64,000 nucleotides of DNA from Halalkalibacter alkalisediminis (lineage in GTDB: Bacteria > Bacillota > Bacilli > Bacillales > Bacillaceae_D), in NCBI RefSeq assembly GCF_028610705.1, contig NZ_JAQQWT010000007.1, positions 122,449-186,448 of the forward strand, in the 5' to 3' direction. Each line of letters begins with the position of its first letter. Positions within the stretch are counted from its first letter, which is position 1. Below, piece by piece: positions 19,213 through 29,400 of this stretch. The notes under the pieces were generated by a model. It was not told the DNA's origin. It made no database searches and worked only from the letters and a program-made list of their open reading frames with translations. Position numbers and translations under genes: made by a program.

Positions 19213-20514
19213 ATGAAAAAAGGGCGAATTTTCGCTTTTTTCCTGATAGTTGCAATCCTTGCAGGCTTAATTAGTACAACTGTTATGGGGATTGCGAAGG
19301 AAATAAAGCTTGGGCTAGATCTTCAAGGTGGATTTGAGATTTTGTATAAAGTCAAACCAGCCAATGAGGGAGATATTATTAATAATGATGCTTTAAGAGC
19401 TACGGTAAGTGCACTTAATCAAAGGGTTAACGTACTAGGTGTATCAGAACCGAATATTCGAATTGAAGGGGATGACCGAGTCCGGGTTCAATTAGCAGGG
19501 GTGGATGATCAACAAACGGCACGTGAACTCCTTGCAACAGAAGCAAGTCTAACAATTCGAGATGTGTATGATGAAGTGTTAGTAGATGGGGCTGATTTGA
19601 GTCAAAACGGTGCAAGTGCTACATTTCACCCCGACACGAATGATCCAATTGTGACCCTAACACTTAAGGATGCTCGCCAAATGGAGCAAATTTCAAGAGA
19701 TATGATTTCAAGAGATCCAGCTGAGAATTTGTTAGTGATGTGGCTTGATTTTGAAGAGGGTGTGGACTCTTATGTGAATGAAGCGATGAAAGCAGATCCT
19801 AAATATTTATCAGCTGCAACTGTCATGGGTGTGATCCCTGGGAATACGGCAACGATTACAGGTAATTTCACTGTTGAAGAAACACAATTTTTAGCAGAGG
19901 TATTAAACGCAGGGGCGTTACCGGTTAAACTGGAAGAGTTATTTTCAAATTCCGTTGGTGCTTCTTTAGGAGAACAAGCCATGCAAAAAACGGTATACGC
20001 TGGATTTATTGGCGTAGTGTTAATTTTTATCTATATGCTTTTCTATTACCGTTTTATGGGTATTATTGCTGTTATCACGTTAACGACTTATATTTATCTT
20101 GTGTTACTTGTATTTAATTGGATGAATGCCGTTCTTACATTACCGGGTATTGCCGCGTTAATCTTAGGGGTGGGTATGGCGGTCGATGCCAACATTATTA
20201 CGTATGAACGAATTAAAGAAGAGATTCGTTCAGGAAAATCAATTATGTCTGCGTTCAAATCAGGAAGTCGTAGATCACTTTCAACCATTCTAGATGCGAA
20301 TATTACAACGATTTTAGCGGCTTCTGTTCTATTTGCTTATGGGACAAGCTCTGTTCAAGGGTTTGCAGTGATGCTAATAGTAAGTATATTAATGAGTTTT
20401 ATTACGGCTGTGTATGGCTCAAGGCTCCTTCTTGGGTTGTGGATAAATAGCCGAGCTTTGAATAAGAAATATCGTTTGTTCGGTGTAAAGGAAGGTGAAA
20501 TCAGTGAGCTTTAA
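19213..20514 (+). CDS. secD: Protein translocase subunit SecD
   Basis: SecD, with SecF, uses the proton gradient to help complete protein export. This 433-aa protein has an N-terminal helix, LGLDLQGGFEILY, a periplasmic-type P1 domain, then five clustered helices. GMAVDANIITYERIKEE in TM4 holds the conserved Asp needed for proton coupling. In B. subtilis SecD and SecF are one fused protein; here secD ends with TAA at 20514 and secF begins within it in another frame. A perfect SigmaA promoter lies about 200 bp upstream. Confidence 0.95.
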   Translation: MKKGRIFAFFLIVAILAGLISTTVMGIAKEIKLGLDLQGGFEILYKVKPANEGDIINNDALRATVSALNQRVNVLGVSEPNIRIEGDDRVRVQLAGVDDQQTARELLATEASLTIRDVYDEVLVDGADLSQNGASATFHPDTNDPIVTLTLKDARQMEQISRDMISRDPAENLLVMWLDFEEGVDSYVNEAMKADPKYLSAATVMGVIPGNTATITGNFTVEETQFLAEVLNAGALPVKLEELFSNSVGASLGEQAMQKTVYAGFIGVVLIFIYMLFYYRFMGIIAVITLTTYIYLVLLVFNWMNAVLTLPGIAALILGVGMAVDANIITYERIKEEIRSGKSIMSAFKSGSRRSLSTILDANITTILAASVLFAYGTSSVQGFAVMLIVSILMSFITAVYGSRLLLGLWINSRALNKKYRLFGVKEGEISEL

Positions 20515-21448
20515 TTTTCAAAATAAGGAGATCGATTTCGTCAAGCATCGAAAGAAGTTTTTTATTTTCTCAGGTGCCTTTACATTGCTAGGAGTTATTT
20601 TGCTCCTTACATTAGGATTAAACCTTGGCATTGATTTTGAAAGTGGATCACGAGTAGATTTATTAGCTCCCAATACATTAACGGCCGAGGAAGTGCGTGA
20701 GGATTTTTCTCAAATTGGTGCAGGTTACACGCCTGACGACATTCAGCTTGCTGGTGATAATAATGAAATGGCTAGTGTTGGTTTTATTGGTGTATTAACT
20801 CCAACGGAAATAGCTGAAATTCAATCATATTATGGTGATAAATATGGGGCAGAGCCTAGCATTAGCACGGTTGACCCTATTATTGGTAAGGAACTAGCAA
20901 GAAATGCTTTATTTGCCGTTTTAATTGCGTCAGTCGGAATCATCATTTATGTGACAATTCGATTTGAGTTTTTATACGGGGTTGCTGCAATTGTGGCTTT
21001 GTTGCATGATGCTTTTTTCATCATTGCCGTTTTCAGCTTACTGCAAATAGAAGTCAATGTTCCTTTTATAGCTGCAGTACTTACCATTGTGGGTTATTCG
21101 ATAAATGATACCATTGTAACCTTTGATCGAATTAGAGAAAATATGAAACTGGCCAAACGAGTCAAAGACTTTAATGACTTAGCAAGCATTGTGAACAAAA
21201 GTTTAGTTCAAACGCTAGCTCGTTCGATCAATACCGTTTTGACAGTTGTATTTGCAGCTGCCGCAATCTTTATTTTCGGTGGAGAAGCCATTCGTTCTTT
21301 TGCCTTTGCCTTACTCGTTGGGCTCGTAGCTGGAACATACTCTTCCATGTTTCTTGCTTCTCAACTTTGGTTGATTTGGAAAGCGAAACAAATAAAGAAA
21401 AATAAGTTCAATGCAAAGCAACAACCTGAAGGAGAACCAACTATATAA
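20504..21448 (+). CDS. secF: Protein translocase subunit SecF
   Basis: This 314-aa partner of SecD has the features LGIDFESGSRVDL in the first periplasmic segment, and GYSINDTIVTFDRIRE with the conserved Asp and Arg of the SecF proton path. GTG 20504 is favoured because GGAAGGTGA (20491-20499) is just upstream; an in-frame GTG at 20495 lies within that SD. It overlaps secD by 11 bp in another frame, indicating coupled translation. The split could be natural or, less likely, a sequence frameshift in a fused gene; the well placed SD argues for natural. Confidence 0.93.
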   Translation: MSFNFQNKEIDFVKHRKKFFIFSGAFTLLGVILLLTLGLNLGIDFESGSRVDLLAPNTLTAEEVREDFSQIGAGYTPDDIQLAGDNNEMASVGFIGVLTPTEIAEIQSYYGDKYGAEPSISTVDPIIGKELARNALFAVLIASVGIIIYVTIRFEFLYGVAAIVALLHDAFFIIAVFSLLQIEVNVPFIAAVLTIVGYSINDTIVTFDRIRENMKLAKRVKDFNDLASIVNKSLVQTLARSINTVLTVVFAAAAIFIFGGEAIRSFAFALLVGLVAGTYSSMFLASQLWLIWKAKQIKKNKFNAKQQPEGEPTI

Positions 21449-21466
21449 ATTAGGGAATGCAGCCAA

Positions 21467-21505
21467 GAAGACCAAGTCGCGTACTAAAGATTTGGTCTTT
21501 TTGTT
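21467..21505 (+). terminator. Terminator after secDF
   Basis: AAGACCAA (21468-21475) and TTGGTCTT (21492-21499) form an 8-bp stem with a T tract directly after. Confidence 0.75.
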
Positions 21506-21653
21506 TTCAGTGTCGTAATAAGACCTTTATTCAAGTTTAATTTAAACCGATTTTTTTGGAAAATAGAATGATGTTCACTTATGATGGTAAAATAAGTACA
21601 GCATTTATGATTATAGGCATAGACTAAAAATGAAGATAAAAGTAGGTGTTTGT

Positions 21654-22556
21654 TTGTCTGAAGCAGATGTACGTTATCGGAAAGTTAGGTTCGCTGCATG
21701 GGTTGGGATTATTGGAAATATCATATTAGCAGCTATTAAAGCAGTGATTGGGATTATGTCAAACAGTCGTGCGTTAGTGGCGGATGCGGTTCACTCCGCA
21801 TCAGATGTAGTCGGTTCTGTAGTTGTACTTATAGGAGTCCGGGCTGCTAAATTACCTCCAGATCGAGATCATCCTTACGGACATGGGAAAGCAGAGTCTG
21901 TGGCAGCGATTATTGTGTCAGTATTGTTATTTATTGTAGGTTTTGAAATTGCTTTGGGGGCATTTAAGTCTTTTTTTGAACCGGTAGAAGTTCCAAAGAT
22001 TATTGCTATTTATGCCGTTATCTTTTCGATCGTTGTAAAAGAATTAATGTTTCGATACAAGTATAATTTGGGTAAAAAATATAAGAGTGAAGCTTTAATA
22101 ACGGATGCGTGGCATCATCGTTCTGATGTCTTCTCTTCGTTTGCCGCGCTAATTGGGATAGGGGCTGCTTTACTTGGTGGATATTTAAATATCCCTTGGC
22201 TCGTATACGGTGATTCGCTAGCTAGTGCCTTTGTTGCGATCCTAATTGGGAAAATGGCCTGGTCTCTAGGGAAACAATCGATTCACAATGCTTTGGACCA
22301 TGTGATGCATGAAGAGGATACGGTAGAAATGATTAAAGCTGCTAATGATGTGGAAGGTGTCCTTAATATTGATGAATTTTTTGCAAGAGAGCACGGACAT
22401 TATGTCATCATTGATATTAAAGTGGCAGTCGATCCATCAATAACAGTAAAAGAAGGCCATGCCATTGGTAAACAAGTAAAGGAGCGGTTATTAAAAGAGA
22501 AAAATGTTCATGATGTGCTAGTGCATATTAACCCGTATAAGAAATTAGAATCTTAG
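21654..22556 (+). CDS. Cation diffusion facilitator family metal transporter
   Basis: This protein of about 300 aa has six helices plus a cytoplasmic domain. The paired metal-site helices show ALVADAVHSASDVV (HxxxD) and LITDAWHHRSDVFSS (DxxxHxxxD), as in FieF/YiiP-type Zn2+/Fe2+ exporters. DRDHPYGHGKAE is the family loop. The C-terminal domain ends VLVHINPYK. An upstream ATG at 21630 is in frame but lacks a good SD. TTG 21654 follows AAGTAGGTG and gives an N-terminus of normal length. The metal is not assignable by reading. Confidence 0.9.
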   Translation: MSEADVRYRKVRFAAWVGIIGNIILAAIKAVIGIMSNSRALVADAVHSASDVVGSVVVLIGVRAAKLPPDRDHPYGHGKAESVAAIIVSVLLFIVGFEIALGAFKSFFEPVEVPKIIAIYAVIFSIVVKELMFRYKYNLGKKYKSEALITDAWHHRSDVFSSFAALIGIGAALLGGYLNIPWLVYGDSLASAFVAILIGKMAWSLGKQSIHNALDHVMHEEDTVEMIKAANDVEGVLNIDEFFAREHGHYVIIDIKVAVDPSITVKEGHAIGKQVKERLLKEKNVHDVLVHINPYKKLES

Positions 22557-22571
22557 AGAGGGGATGGAGTG

Positions 22572-22877
22572 ATGAGGGGACAGTGGAGCTTAATTATTGG
22601 ATTAATTGTCGCCATTCTTATTGCTGTTTTTGCCGTCATTAATGTGGATGCAGTAAGAGTAAATTATTTATTTGGTCATGCAGAATGGCCATTAATTCTT
22701 GTTATTTTAGGATCTGTTTTTATGGGAGCTATTGTGGCCGGAACGGTAGGAATGCTTAGAATTTACCAATTACAAGCAGAAATAAAACGTGTAAAAAAAC
22801 AAAGTGTAACAGATTCGAATGCGATCGAGTCAGCATCACCTTCTAAAGAGGGAGCAATCGATAAGGGCAATTCCTAA
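22572..22877 (+). CDS. LapA-domain membrane protein (DUF1049, YrvD-like)
   Basis: This 101-aa protein has two membrane helices (about residues 6-26 and 42-63) and a basic, coiled tail (LQAEIKRVKKQ). NVDAVRVNYLFGHAEWPLIL is the LapA-domain signature. In Gram-negatives LapA acts in LPS assembly, but the role in Firmicutes is unknown. It lies 15 bp after the cation exporter and before recJ, the same place as yrvD in B. subtilis. Confidence 0.82.
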   Translation: MRGQWSLIIGLIVAILIAVFAVINVDAVRVNYLFGHAEWPLILVILGSVFMGAIVAGTVGMLRIYQLQAEIKRVKKQSVTDSNAIESASPSKEGAIDKGNS

Positions 22878-22974
22878 ACGGAGTGCTAAGACGAAATAGT
22901 TCCTAGTTAAACATAAATAGAGTTGCTGAAACAGAAGCTTCAAACAAAGCAAGCTCACCCTCATTGATTGGTCG

Positions 22975-23020
22975 TTGTAACCCCTTGAATGCTCCTGTAT
23001 AATGAGAGATTCAAGGGGTG
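22975..23020 (+). promoter_or_regulatory. recJ promoter nested in an inverted repeat
   Basis: TTGTAA (22975-22980), a 17-bp spacer and TATAAT (22998-23003) form a promoter. Flanking the -10, CCCCTTGAAT (22981-22990) and ATTCAAGGGG (23009-23018) are perfect inverted repeats followed by TGTTTTTG. In a transcript from upstream this would be a terminator; its 3' arm also carries the recJ SD (AAGGGGTG). Confidence 0.6.
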
Positions 23021-23026
23021 TTTTTG

Positions 23027-25393
23027 ATGTTAAAATCTAAAGCAAGATGGAAAATTAAAGAACAAGCATCCAGTCAAGTCGATCAATTAGTAAACGAGTT
23101 GAATATTGCGCCTTTAGTTGCCAAGCTTCTAATTAATCGAGGCTTTGACACGGTGGAGTCAGCAAGAAGATTTATATATAAAGATGAAATGGTTTATCAT
23201 GACCCATTTTTATTAGATGATATGGAAAGAGTCGTTACTCGAATTCAATCGGCGGTTGAACAGAATGAGAAAATTCTTATTTTTGGAGATTATGATGCCG
23301 ATGGAGTGAGTAGTACGGTAGTTATGTATTGTGCTTTAAAGTCACTTGGAGCCGTTGTAGATTTCTATATACCAAATCGATTTACGGAAGGCTACGGACC
23401 GAATGAACCAGCGATACGAAAAGCGAAGGAACAAGGCTATGGATTAATCGTTACGGTAGATACAGGAATTGCTGCTGTTCATGTAGCAAATGTAGCAAAG
23501 GAAATTAACCTTGACTTTATTGTAACTGATCATCATGAAGCTCCACCTATATTACCTGATGCTTATGCCATTGTTAATCCGAAAAAGCCAGGTTGCCCTT
23601 ATCCATTTAAAGGACTTGCTGGGGTTGGTGTCGCTTTTAAAGTAGCGCATGCCTTACTCGGAAGAATTCCAAAAGAATGGTTAGATATTGTTGTTATTGG
23701 CACGGTTGCCGATCTCGTTCCACTTGTAGATGAAAATCGCTTACTCGTAATGGAAGGCCTTCATGCTCTTCAATCTACAGAGAAGCCTGGTTTAATCGCT
23801 TTAAAGAAAAAGTGTGGGATTTCATCTCAAGTCGTACAAGCAGACCATGTTGGATTTGGAATCGGTCCAAGAATAAATGCAGCAGGACGGCTTGATTCGG
23901 CCGATCCTGCTGTTGCTTTGCTTTTATCTGAGTCGCATGAAGAAGCGGAACAGTTGGCTTCTGAGATTGATGATTTAAACAAAGAAAGACAAGCAGTTGT
24001 GAGCGACATTACGGAAGCTGCTATTCAAGTGGTTGAAGATCAATTCCCCCCTAATGAAAATGAAGTTTTAGTCATCGCTGGGGAAGGCTGGAATGCAGGA
24101 GTTATTGGAATTGTTGCGTCACGTCTTGTGGAACGATATTACAGACCGACAATTGTTTTAAGTATCGATGCTGAAAAAGGACTTGCCAAAGGATCAGCAA
24201 GAAGTATTGAAGGTTTTGATATGTTTGCAGAGTTATCAAAGAGCCGTGATATTTTGCCACATTTTGGAGGACATCCAATGGCAGCAGGCTTAACAATGAA
24301 TGCAGATGATTTAGTAGAGTTACGAACAAGACTTTGCAAGCAAGCAAGAGAAGTATTGACAGTAGATGACTTTAAGCCGGTTACATCGATTGATTTAGTG
24401 GCAAGTGTAGATGATGTTTCAGTTAATGTCATTAAGCAACTAGAACAACTTGCTCCTTTTGGAGTTTCAAATCCTACTCCTAAAGTGTTAATTCAAGACG
24501 TTCATTTGGATCAAATGAGAAAAATTGGTAGTGAGTCTAATCATTTAAAAGTAGGCTTCACTCAAAATGGAGCGACGTTAGATGGAATTGGGTTTCATCT
24601 TGGTTATTTAAGTGAGGAAATTACAGCACAAGCTAAAGTCTCAGCTGTTGGGACCTTGTCCATTAATGAATGGAATAACCATATAAAGCCCCAATTAATG
24701 ATTGAAGATGTTGCGGTTTTAGAGTGGCAATTATTTGACTGGCGTAGCATTCAGAGAAACAGATTAATTGAAAGACTCTCAACGATTCCTGCAGAAAACA
24801 GAGTTTTACTTGCTTTTCGAGAAAATACGAAGGATACATTAGGACTTCACCAGTTTGATATCACACACATAGATGGGAATACTAATGAGCAGGACCTATC
24901 TAATAAAACAGTTGTTTTATTAGATATACCAGAAGAACGAGAGCAATTAAAAAGACTATTTTCTGCTTATGAAGCACCAAATCGGATTTATGCGATATTC
25001 CACCATGAGGAGGACTCATTTTTTACATCGAATCCTAATCGTGAACATTTCAAGTGGTTCTATGCTTTTCTTTTAAAGAGAAAATCATTTAATATAAAAA
25101 AGCACAGTGAAGAGTTAGCCAAATATAAGGGTTGGTCGCGCCATACGATTGATTTCATGTCAAAGGTGTTTTGTGAGCTTGGTTTTGTTACAATAGACGA
25201 TGGAATCTTAAACGTAGCTGAAAATCCAGAAAAAAAGAGCTTAGATGAATCAAAGACATATCGAAGAAAACAAGAGCAAGCCTTTATAGAGAATGATTTT
25301 GTATACTCATCCTACATGGATTTAAAGCAATGGTTCTCACAAGTGGTAAAAGAAAAATTACTAGATGAAAAGACGATCAAGGAGACGGTGTAA
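23027..25393 (+). CDS. recJ: Single-stranded-DNA exonuclease RecJ
   Basis: This 788-aa 5'-3' exonuclease acts in recombination and mismatch repair. The DHH-family motifs are clear: [20 protein letters not shown], and VTDHHEAP, with [11 protein letters not shown] and the DHHA1 motif [11 protein letters not shown]. An OB fold follows, then the extra C-terminal domain typical of Bacillus RecJ. ATG 23027 fits the AAGGGGTG SD. The in-frame GTG at 23018 is inside it. apt starts 2 bp after the stop. Confidence 0.96.
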   Translation: MLKSKARWKIKEQASSQVDQLVNELNIAPLVAKLLINRGFDTVESARRFIYKDEMVYHDPFLLDDMERVVTRIQSAVEQNEKILIFGDYDADGVSSTVVMYCALKSLGAVVDFYIPNRFTEGYGPNEPAIRKAKEQGYGLIVTVDTGIAAVHVANVAKEINLDFIVTDHHEAPPILPDAYAIVNPKKPGCPYPFKGLAGVGVAFKVAHALLGRIPKEWLDIVVIGTVADLVPLVDENRLLVMEGLHALQSTEKPGLIALKKKCGISSQVVQADHVGFGIGPRINAAGRLDSADPAVALLLSESHEEAEQLASEIDDLNKERQAVVSDITEAAIQVVEDQFPPNENEVLVIAGEGWNAGVIGIVASRLVERYYRPTIVLSIDAEKGLAKGSARSIEGFDMFAELSKSRDILPHFGGHPMAAGLTMNADDLVELRTRLCKQAREVLTVDDFKPVTSIDLVASVDDVSVNVIKQLEQLAPFGVSNPTPKVLIQDVHLDQMRKIGSESNHLKVGFTQNGATLDGIGFHLGYLSEEITAQAKVSAVGTLSINEWNNHIKPQLMIEDVAVLEWQLFDWRSIQRNRLIERLSTIPAENRVLLAFRENTKDTLGLHQFDITHIDGNTNEQDLSNKTVVLLDIPEEREQLKRLFSAYEAPNRIYAIFHHEEDSFFTSNPNREHFKWFYAFLLKRKSFNIKKHSEELAKYKGWSRHTIDFMSKVFCELGFVTIDDGILNVAENPEKKSLDESKTYRRKQEQAFIENDFVYSSYMDLKQWFSQVVKEKLLDEKTIKETV

Positions 25394-25395
25394 AA

Positions 25396-25911
25396 ATGGA
25401 TTTTAAGAAATATATTCAAATTGTTGAAAACTACCCAAAAGAAGGAATTCGCTTTAAAGATATCACAACACTCATGCAAGATGGAGCTGCTTACAAAGCT
25501 GCGATTGATGAGATGGCGGCTTTTGGTAAAGATAAAGAAGTAGATGTCGTTGTCGGACCAGAAGCGCGCGGCTTTGTAGTCGGTTGTCCAATTGCATACA
25601 CGCTAGAAGCTGGTTTTGTTCCTGTAAGAAAAGCAGGAAAATTGCCACGTGAGGTTATTTCCGTAGACTATGGTCTCGAATATGGGAAAGATAGCCTTAC
25701 GATCCACAAAGATGCTATTCAAAAAGGACAGCGAGTATTAATTGCTGATGACTTGTTAGCTACAGGTGGAACGATTGAAGCTACTGTTAAAATGGTAGAG
25801 GAACTTGGTGGAGTAGTAGTTGGAATAGCATTTATGATTGAATTAGGATATTTAGATGGACGGGCTCGTTTGGATCAATATGACTTGTTCTCTTTAATGA
25901 CGTATAATTAA
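25396..25911 (+). CDS. apt: Adenine phosphoribosyltransferase
   Basis: This 171-aa purine salvage enzyme makes AMP from adenine and PRPP. The PRPP-binding loop is [25 protein letters not shown] and VGPEARGFV are family motifs. It starts 2 bp after recJ and has SD AAGGAGACGG overlapping the recJ end, so the two are cotranscribed. A terminator and a structured region separate it from rel. Confidence 0.97.
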   Translation: MDFKKYIQIVENYPKEGIRFKDITTLMQDGAAYKAAIDEMAAFGKDKEVDVVVGPEARGFVVGCPIAYTLEAGFVPVRKAGKLPREVISVDYGLEYGKDSLTIHKDAIQKGQRVLIADDLLATGGTIEATVKMVEELGGVVVGIAFMIELGYLDGRARLDQYDLFSLMTYN

Positions 25912-25921
25912 TGATCATAAA

Positions 25922-26006
25922 AGGGTGACTTTAGGACACTTAGCACTGTAAAAGGATTGTGCGAAATTAATCTTTTAAAGGCTTAAAATGTCGAGTGAGT
26001 CACCCT
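25922..26006. other. Structured intergenic element between apt and rel
   Basis: AGGGTGACT (25922-25930) and AGTCACCCT (25998-26006) are perfect inverted repeats 67 nt apart. Inside, GCAC/GTGC (25943-25946, 25959-25962) and AAAAGGATT/AATCTTTT (25950-25958, 25969-25976) have the interleaved order of an H-type pseudoknot. Several of these pairs are AT-only, so chance is possible. No family was recognised. Confidence 0.4.
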
Positions 26007-26022
26007 ATATTATTATGTAGCC

Positions 26023-26065
26023 ACTGAAAAAGGAAAAACCACCCCTTTTTCAGTAGCCTCTTTAT
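26023..26065 (+). terminator. Terminator ahead of rel
   Basis: ACTGAAAAAGG (26023-26033) pairs with CCTTTTTCAGT (26044-26054), extended by GCC bases on either side, followed by TCTTTATTATTT. Confidence 0.75.
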
Positions 26066-26094
26066 TATTTCCATTACTTTTTCACTCTTTTTCC

Positions 26095-26123
26095 TTTACA
26101 TAGGTCTGAAACTTACCCATAAT
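26095..26123 (+). promoter_or_regulatory. Probable SigmaA promoter of rel
   Basis: TTTACA (26095-26100), 17 bp and CATAAT (26118-26123), 34 bp before the rel start, each differ from consensus at one position. Confidence 0.6.
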
Positions 26124-26157
26124 ATAAAGAAATATTGAATCGTAAATAGGTGATTCC

Positions 26158-28344
26158 ATGACGATAGATCAAGTATTAGAAAAAGCTAGTCAGTATTTAA
26201 ATGCAGAAGACGTGGCTTTTTTAAGAAGGGCATATGAATTTGCGGAGAAGTCCCATGAAGGACAGTATCGTAAATCAGGTGAGCCGTATATTTTACATCC
26301 CATCCAAGTAGCTGGAATAATAGTGGGGTTAGAACTTGACCCCAACACAGTGGCCGCTGCATTTTTACATGATGTAGTTGAAGATACAGACGTTACCGTA
26401 GATGAACTTGAGAAAGAATTTAATGAACAAGTCGCTATGCTAGTTGATGGTGTAACGAAATTAAAGAAATTCAAGTATAAGTCCAAGGAAGAACAACAAG
26501 CTGAAAATCATCGAAAAATGCTTATTGCTATGGCCAAGGATATTCGTGTCATTTTGATTAAATTAGCGGACCGTTTGCATAACATGCGTACGCTGAAATT
26601 TATGCCGCCAGAAAAGCAGCGTGTTACTTCAAATGAAACGTTAGAGATCTTTGCGCCACTTGCGCACAGGTTAGGGATATCAACGATTAAATGGGAATTA
26701 GAAGATACCGCATTACGTTACCTTGATCCGCAACAATATTACAGAATTGTTAATTTAATGAAAAAGAAGCGAGCTGAAAGAGAGAAATACTTATCTGAGG
26801 TCATGGAAACGATTAACGAAAATCTGTTAGAAGTACAGGTTGAGGCAGAATTATCAGGGCGTCCAAAACATATTTATAGCATTTATCGAAAAATGATTAT
26901 GCAAAACAAACAGTTTAATGAGATTTATGATCTATTAGCTGTACGGATTATGGTTAATAACATCAAGGATTGTTATGCAGTCCTAGGTGTCATTCACACG
27001 TGTTGGAAACCGATGCCGGGTCGTTTCAAAGATTATATTGCGATGCCTAAGGCAAATATGTACCAATCTCTTCATACAACCGTTGTAGGTCCTTTTGGTG
27101 ACCCGCTTGAGGTCCAAATTCGTACAGAAGAGATGCACCGAATCGCTGAATATGGGGTGGCAGCACATTGGGCCTATAAAGAAGGCAAGCAAGTCTCTCA
27201 AAATAAGAATACGTTTGAGGACAAACTTAGTTGGTTCAGGGATGTCATTGAGTCTCAGACAGAAACGAACGATGCGCAAGAATTCATGGAATCTTTGAAG
27301 ATGGACTTATTTTCGGATATGGTTTTTGTTTTCTCTCCAAAAGGAGATGTGGTTGAATTACCCGCAGGCTCTGTCCCGCTAGATTTTGCTTATCGGATTC
27401 ATAGTGAAATTGGTAACCGCTGTATTGGCGCCAAAGTGAATGGGAAAATGGTCACGCTTGATCATCGATTAAATACGGGAGATATCGTTGAGGTTCTAAC
27501 GTCTAAACATTCGTATGGACCAAGTCAAGACTGGTTAAAAATCACCAAATCATCACATGCAAAAAATAAAATTAGACAGTGGTTTAAAAAGGAACGTAGA
27601 GAAGAGAATGTCGAAAAGGGAAGAGAGCTCGTTGAAAAAGAAATCCGAGCCCTTGATTTTGAACCAAAGGATGTCTTAACGGCTGAAAATATTTCAGACG
27701 TAGCCAATAAATTTAGTTTTACTGGAGAAGAAGATATGTTTGCCGCTGCAGGTTATGGTGGCATTAGCGTGAAACAGATTGTGAATCGGATGACGGAGAA
27801 GTTAAGGAAGCAACAAGATCAAGAATTAGAAGAAAAATCTTTACAAGCTGCGCTTTCCGATGTACAAACACATAGACCAAAGAAGAAAGTGAACTCAGGT
27901 GTGACGGTTAAAGGTGTTGATAATTTACTAATTCGTCTTTCTAGGTGCTGTACGCCTGTTCCTGGTGATGAGATTATTGGTTATATAACAAAGGGACGTG
28001 GAGTTTCCATTCACCGCTCTGACTGTGCAAATGTTCAAAATGAAGAGGCACAGGGAAGATTACTAGAAGTAGAATGGGAAGGCGATGTTCAACAAAGTAA
28101 ATCTTATAATGTCGATATTGAAATATCGGCCTTTGATCGTAATGGTCTGTTAAATGAAGTATTACAAGCGATAACTGAATCAAGGACGGTCATAAATGCC
28201 GTTTCTGGACGTTCTGATCATAAACAAAAGGTAGCAACCATTCACTTGACCATTTCGATTCATAATATAGACCATTTACACAAAGTCGTAGATAAAATTA
28301 AACAACTAAAAGATATATACTCAGTTCGAAGAGTGATGCATTAG
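26158..28344 (+). CDS. relA: Bifunctional (p)ppGpp synthetase/hydrolase Rel
   Basis: This 728-aa stringent-response enzyme has an N-terminal HD hydrolase domain (H71, D72 in HDVVEDT), a synthetase domain with [11 protein letters not shown], a TGS domain ([15 protein letters not shown]), a zinc-finger-like [10 protein letters not shown] region and a C-terminal ACT domain. The RFKD motif is of the bifunctional type rather than the ExDD of RelA-only enzymes, so both activities are expected. SD AGGTGAT precedes the ATG. dtd follows 10 bp downstream, as in most Bacillaceae. Confidence 0.97.
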   Translation: MTIDQVLEKASQYLNAEDVAFLRRAYEFAEKSHEGQYRKSGEPYILHPIQVAGIIVGLELDPNTVAAAFLHDVVEDTDVTVDELEKEFNEQVAMLVDGVTKLKKFKYKSKEEQQAENHRKMLIAMAKDIRVILIKLADRLHNMRTLKFMPPEKQRVTSNETLEIFAPLAHRLGISTIKWELEDTALRYLDPQQYYRIVNLMKKKRAEREKYLSEVMETINENLLEVQVEAELSGRPKHIYSIYRKMIMQNKQFNEIYDLLAVRIMVNNIKDCYAVLGVIHTCWKPMPGRFKDYIAMPKANMYQSLHTTVVGPFGDPLEVQIRTEEMHRIAEYGVAAHWAYKEGKQVSQNKNTFEDKLSWFRDVIESQTETNDAQEFMESLKMDLFSDMVFVFSPKGDVVELPAGSVPLDFAYRIHSEIGNRCIGAKVNGKMVTLDHRLNTGDIVEVLTSKHSYGPSQDWLKITKSSHAKNKIRQWFKKERREENVEKGRELVEKEIRALDFEPKDVLTAENISDVANKFSFTGEEDMFAAAGYGGISVKQIVNRMTEKLRKQQDQELEEKSLQAALSDVQTHRPKKKVNSGVTVKGVDNLLIRLSRCCTPVPGDEIIGYITKGRGVSIHRSDCANVQNEEAQGRLLEVEWEGDVQQSKSYNVDIEISAFDRNGLLNEVLQAITESRTVINAVSGRSDHKQKVATIHLTISIHNIDHLHKVVDKIKQLKDIYSVRRVMH

Positions 28345-28354
28345 AGGTGAGGAA

Positions 28355-28795
28355 ATGAGAGTTGTCCTTCAAAGGTCAAAGAATTCTTCTGTAACAGTGA
28401 ATAATGAAGTGGTCGGCCAAATTGACTTTGGTTTAACTTTATTAGTAGGTGTGACTCACGAAGACACATTAGAAGATGCTGAATATGTAGCAGATAAGAT
28501 TGTAAATTTGAGGATTTTTGAAGATGAGTTTGGGAAAATGAATCATTCATTGATCGACGTTGGAGGGGATATATTATCTATTTCCCAATTTACCCTCTAT
28601 GGAGACTGCAAAAAAGGAAGACGTCCTAATTTCATGGCTGCAGCTAAACCTGATGTAGCAGAATCCATTTATAATCAATTTAATGAGATTCTACGTTCAA
28701 AAGGAATTAAAGTTCAAACAGGAGTATTTGGAGCGATGATGGACGTCGCGATCTCAAATGATGGTCCGGTTACGTTGATTATTGAAAGTAAATAA
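28355..28795 (+). CDS. dtd: D-aminoacyl-tRNA deacylase
   Basis: This 146-aa enzyme removes D-amino acids mischarged on tRNA. The catalytic [17 protein letters not shown] motif and the cross-subunit Gly-Pro motif (NDGPVT) are intact. It is cotranscribed with rel from 10 bp downstream, with SD GAGGTGAGG. Confidence 0.96.
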   Translation: MRVVLQRSKNSSVTVNNEVVGQIDFGLTLLVGVTHEDTLEDAEYVADKIVNLRIFEDEFGKMNHSLIDVGGDILSISQFTLYGDCKKGRRPNFMAAAKPDVAESIYNQFNEILRSKGIKVQTGVFGAMMDVAISNDGPVTLIIESK

Positions 28796-28906
28796 AGCTA
28801 AATTCTGTTGCAATTCTAGTAGTGTAAAAAGAAAATTCTTCTGGCATGTAATTTTTTCTCTTTAAAAGGGCAAAATAAGAGAAAAGATTTGGAAGGATTG
28901 AAAAAT

Positions 28907-29083
28907 ATGCGCTCTAGTATGCGTCAACAAATGCATCACAACAGTTTGCAACCACTTTTTAATATGGACTATCATAACTTTGTCGAGAGAGAAAGTCAGA
29001 ATACTAATATGGAATTAGCTTCAGAATTTGGTTTGTCATTAAGAGATGTTAAATTATTAAAGAACAAATTAAATCGCAATTAA
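28907..29083 (+). CDS. Small conserved protein with HTH-like helix (YrzK position)
   Basis: The 58-aa product is basic and Met/Gln/His-rich at the N-terminus, followed by ELASEFGLSLRDVKLLKNKL, which resembles a sigma-type helix-turn-helix. It occupies the place of yrzK between dtd and hisS in B. subtilis. ATG 28907 follows GGAAGG by 10 nt; TTG codons at 28889 and 28898 lie in or next to that SD. An AAGAGAAAA inverted repeat (about 28853-28886) precedes it. Function is unknown. Confidence 0.65.
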   Translation: MRSSMRQQMHHNSLQPLFNMDYHNFVERESQNTNMELASEFGLSLRDVKLLKNKLNRN

Positions 29084-29086
29084 CCT

Positions 29087-29115
29087 ATTGACAGTTGACT
29101 TGAACATTCGTATGA
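29087..29115 (+). promoter_or_regulatory. SigmaA promoter of the hisS T-box operon
   Basis: TTGACA (29087-29092), a 17-bp spacer and TATGAT (29110-29115) give a near-consensus promoter 10 nt ahead of the T-box leader. Confidence 0.8.
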
Positions 29116-29124
29116 TAATAAACA

Positions 29125-29400
29125 ACTAATTACAAAACAAAGACAATTCCGACGAAGAGGCACAGTAGTTAAGGGAGCAGATAGAAAGAGAGGAGAGGTC
29201 ATGGCTGAGAGCCCTCCATATTTGTCTTAACGAATGAACACCTATGAGGAGTTTTTCTGAACGTCATATGACTAATAGGAAAAAACGTATGCAGGCGTTA
29301 ACTGTACAAAGTGGAAGCAGTAGATTGCTTCAATTTAGGGTGGTACCACGGGTTTAACTCTCGTCCCTGATGATTTTCATCAGCGACGGGAGTTTTTTCA
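29125..29400 (+). ncRNA. T-box riboswitch, histidine-type
   Basis: The T-box sequence AGGGTGGTACCACG is at 29337-29350. It is followed by a terminator with arms around TCGTCCCTGATGA and TCATCAGCGACGGGA and then TTTTTT (to 29398). A CAC histidine codon at 29239-29241 lies in the expected specifier region, and hisS is downstream. Uncharged tRNA-His would stabilise the antiterminator and turn on hisS-aspS. Confidence 0.88.

Noticed and set aside
20495..20514. secF as a frameshifted remnant of fused secDF
   Set aside because: Both halves have complete domains and secF has its own SD, so two functional genes are more likely; sequencing error cannot be excluded by reading alone.
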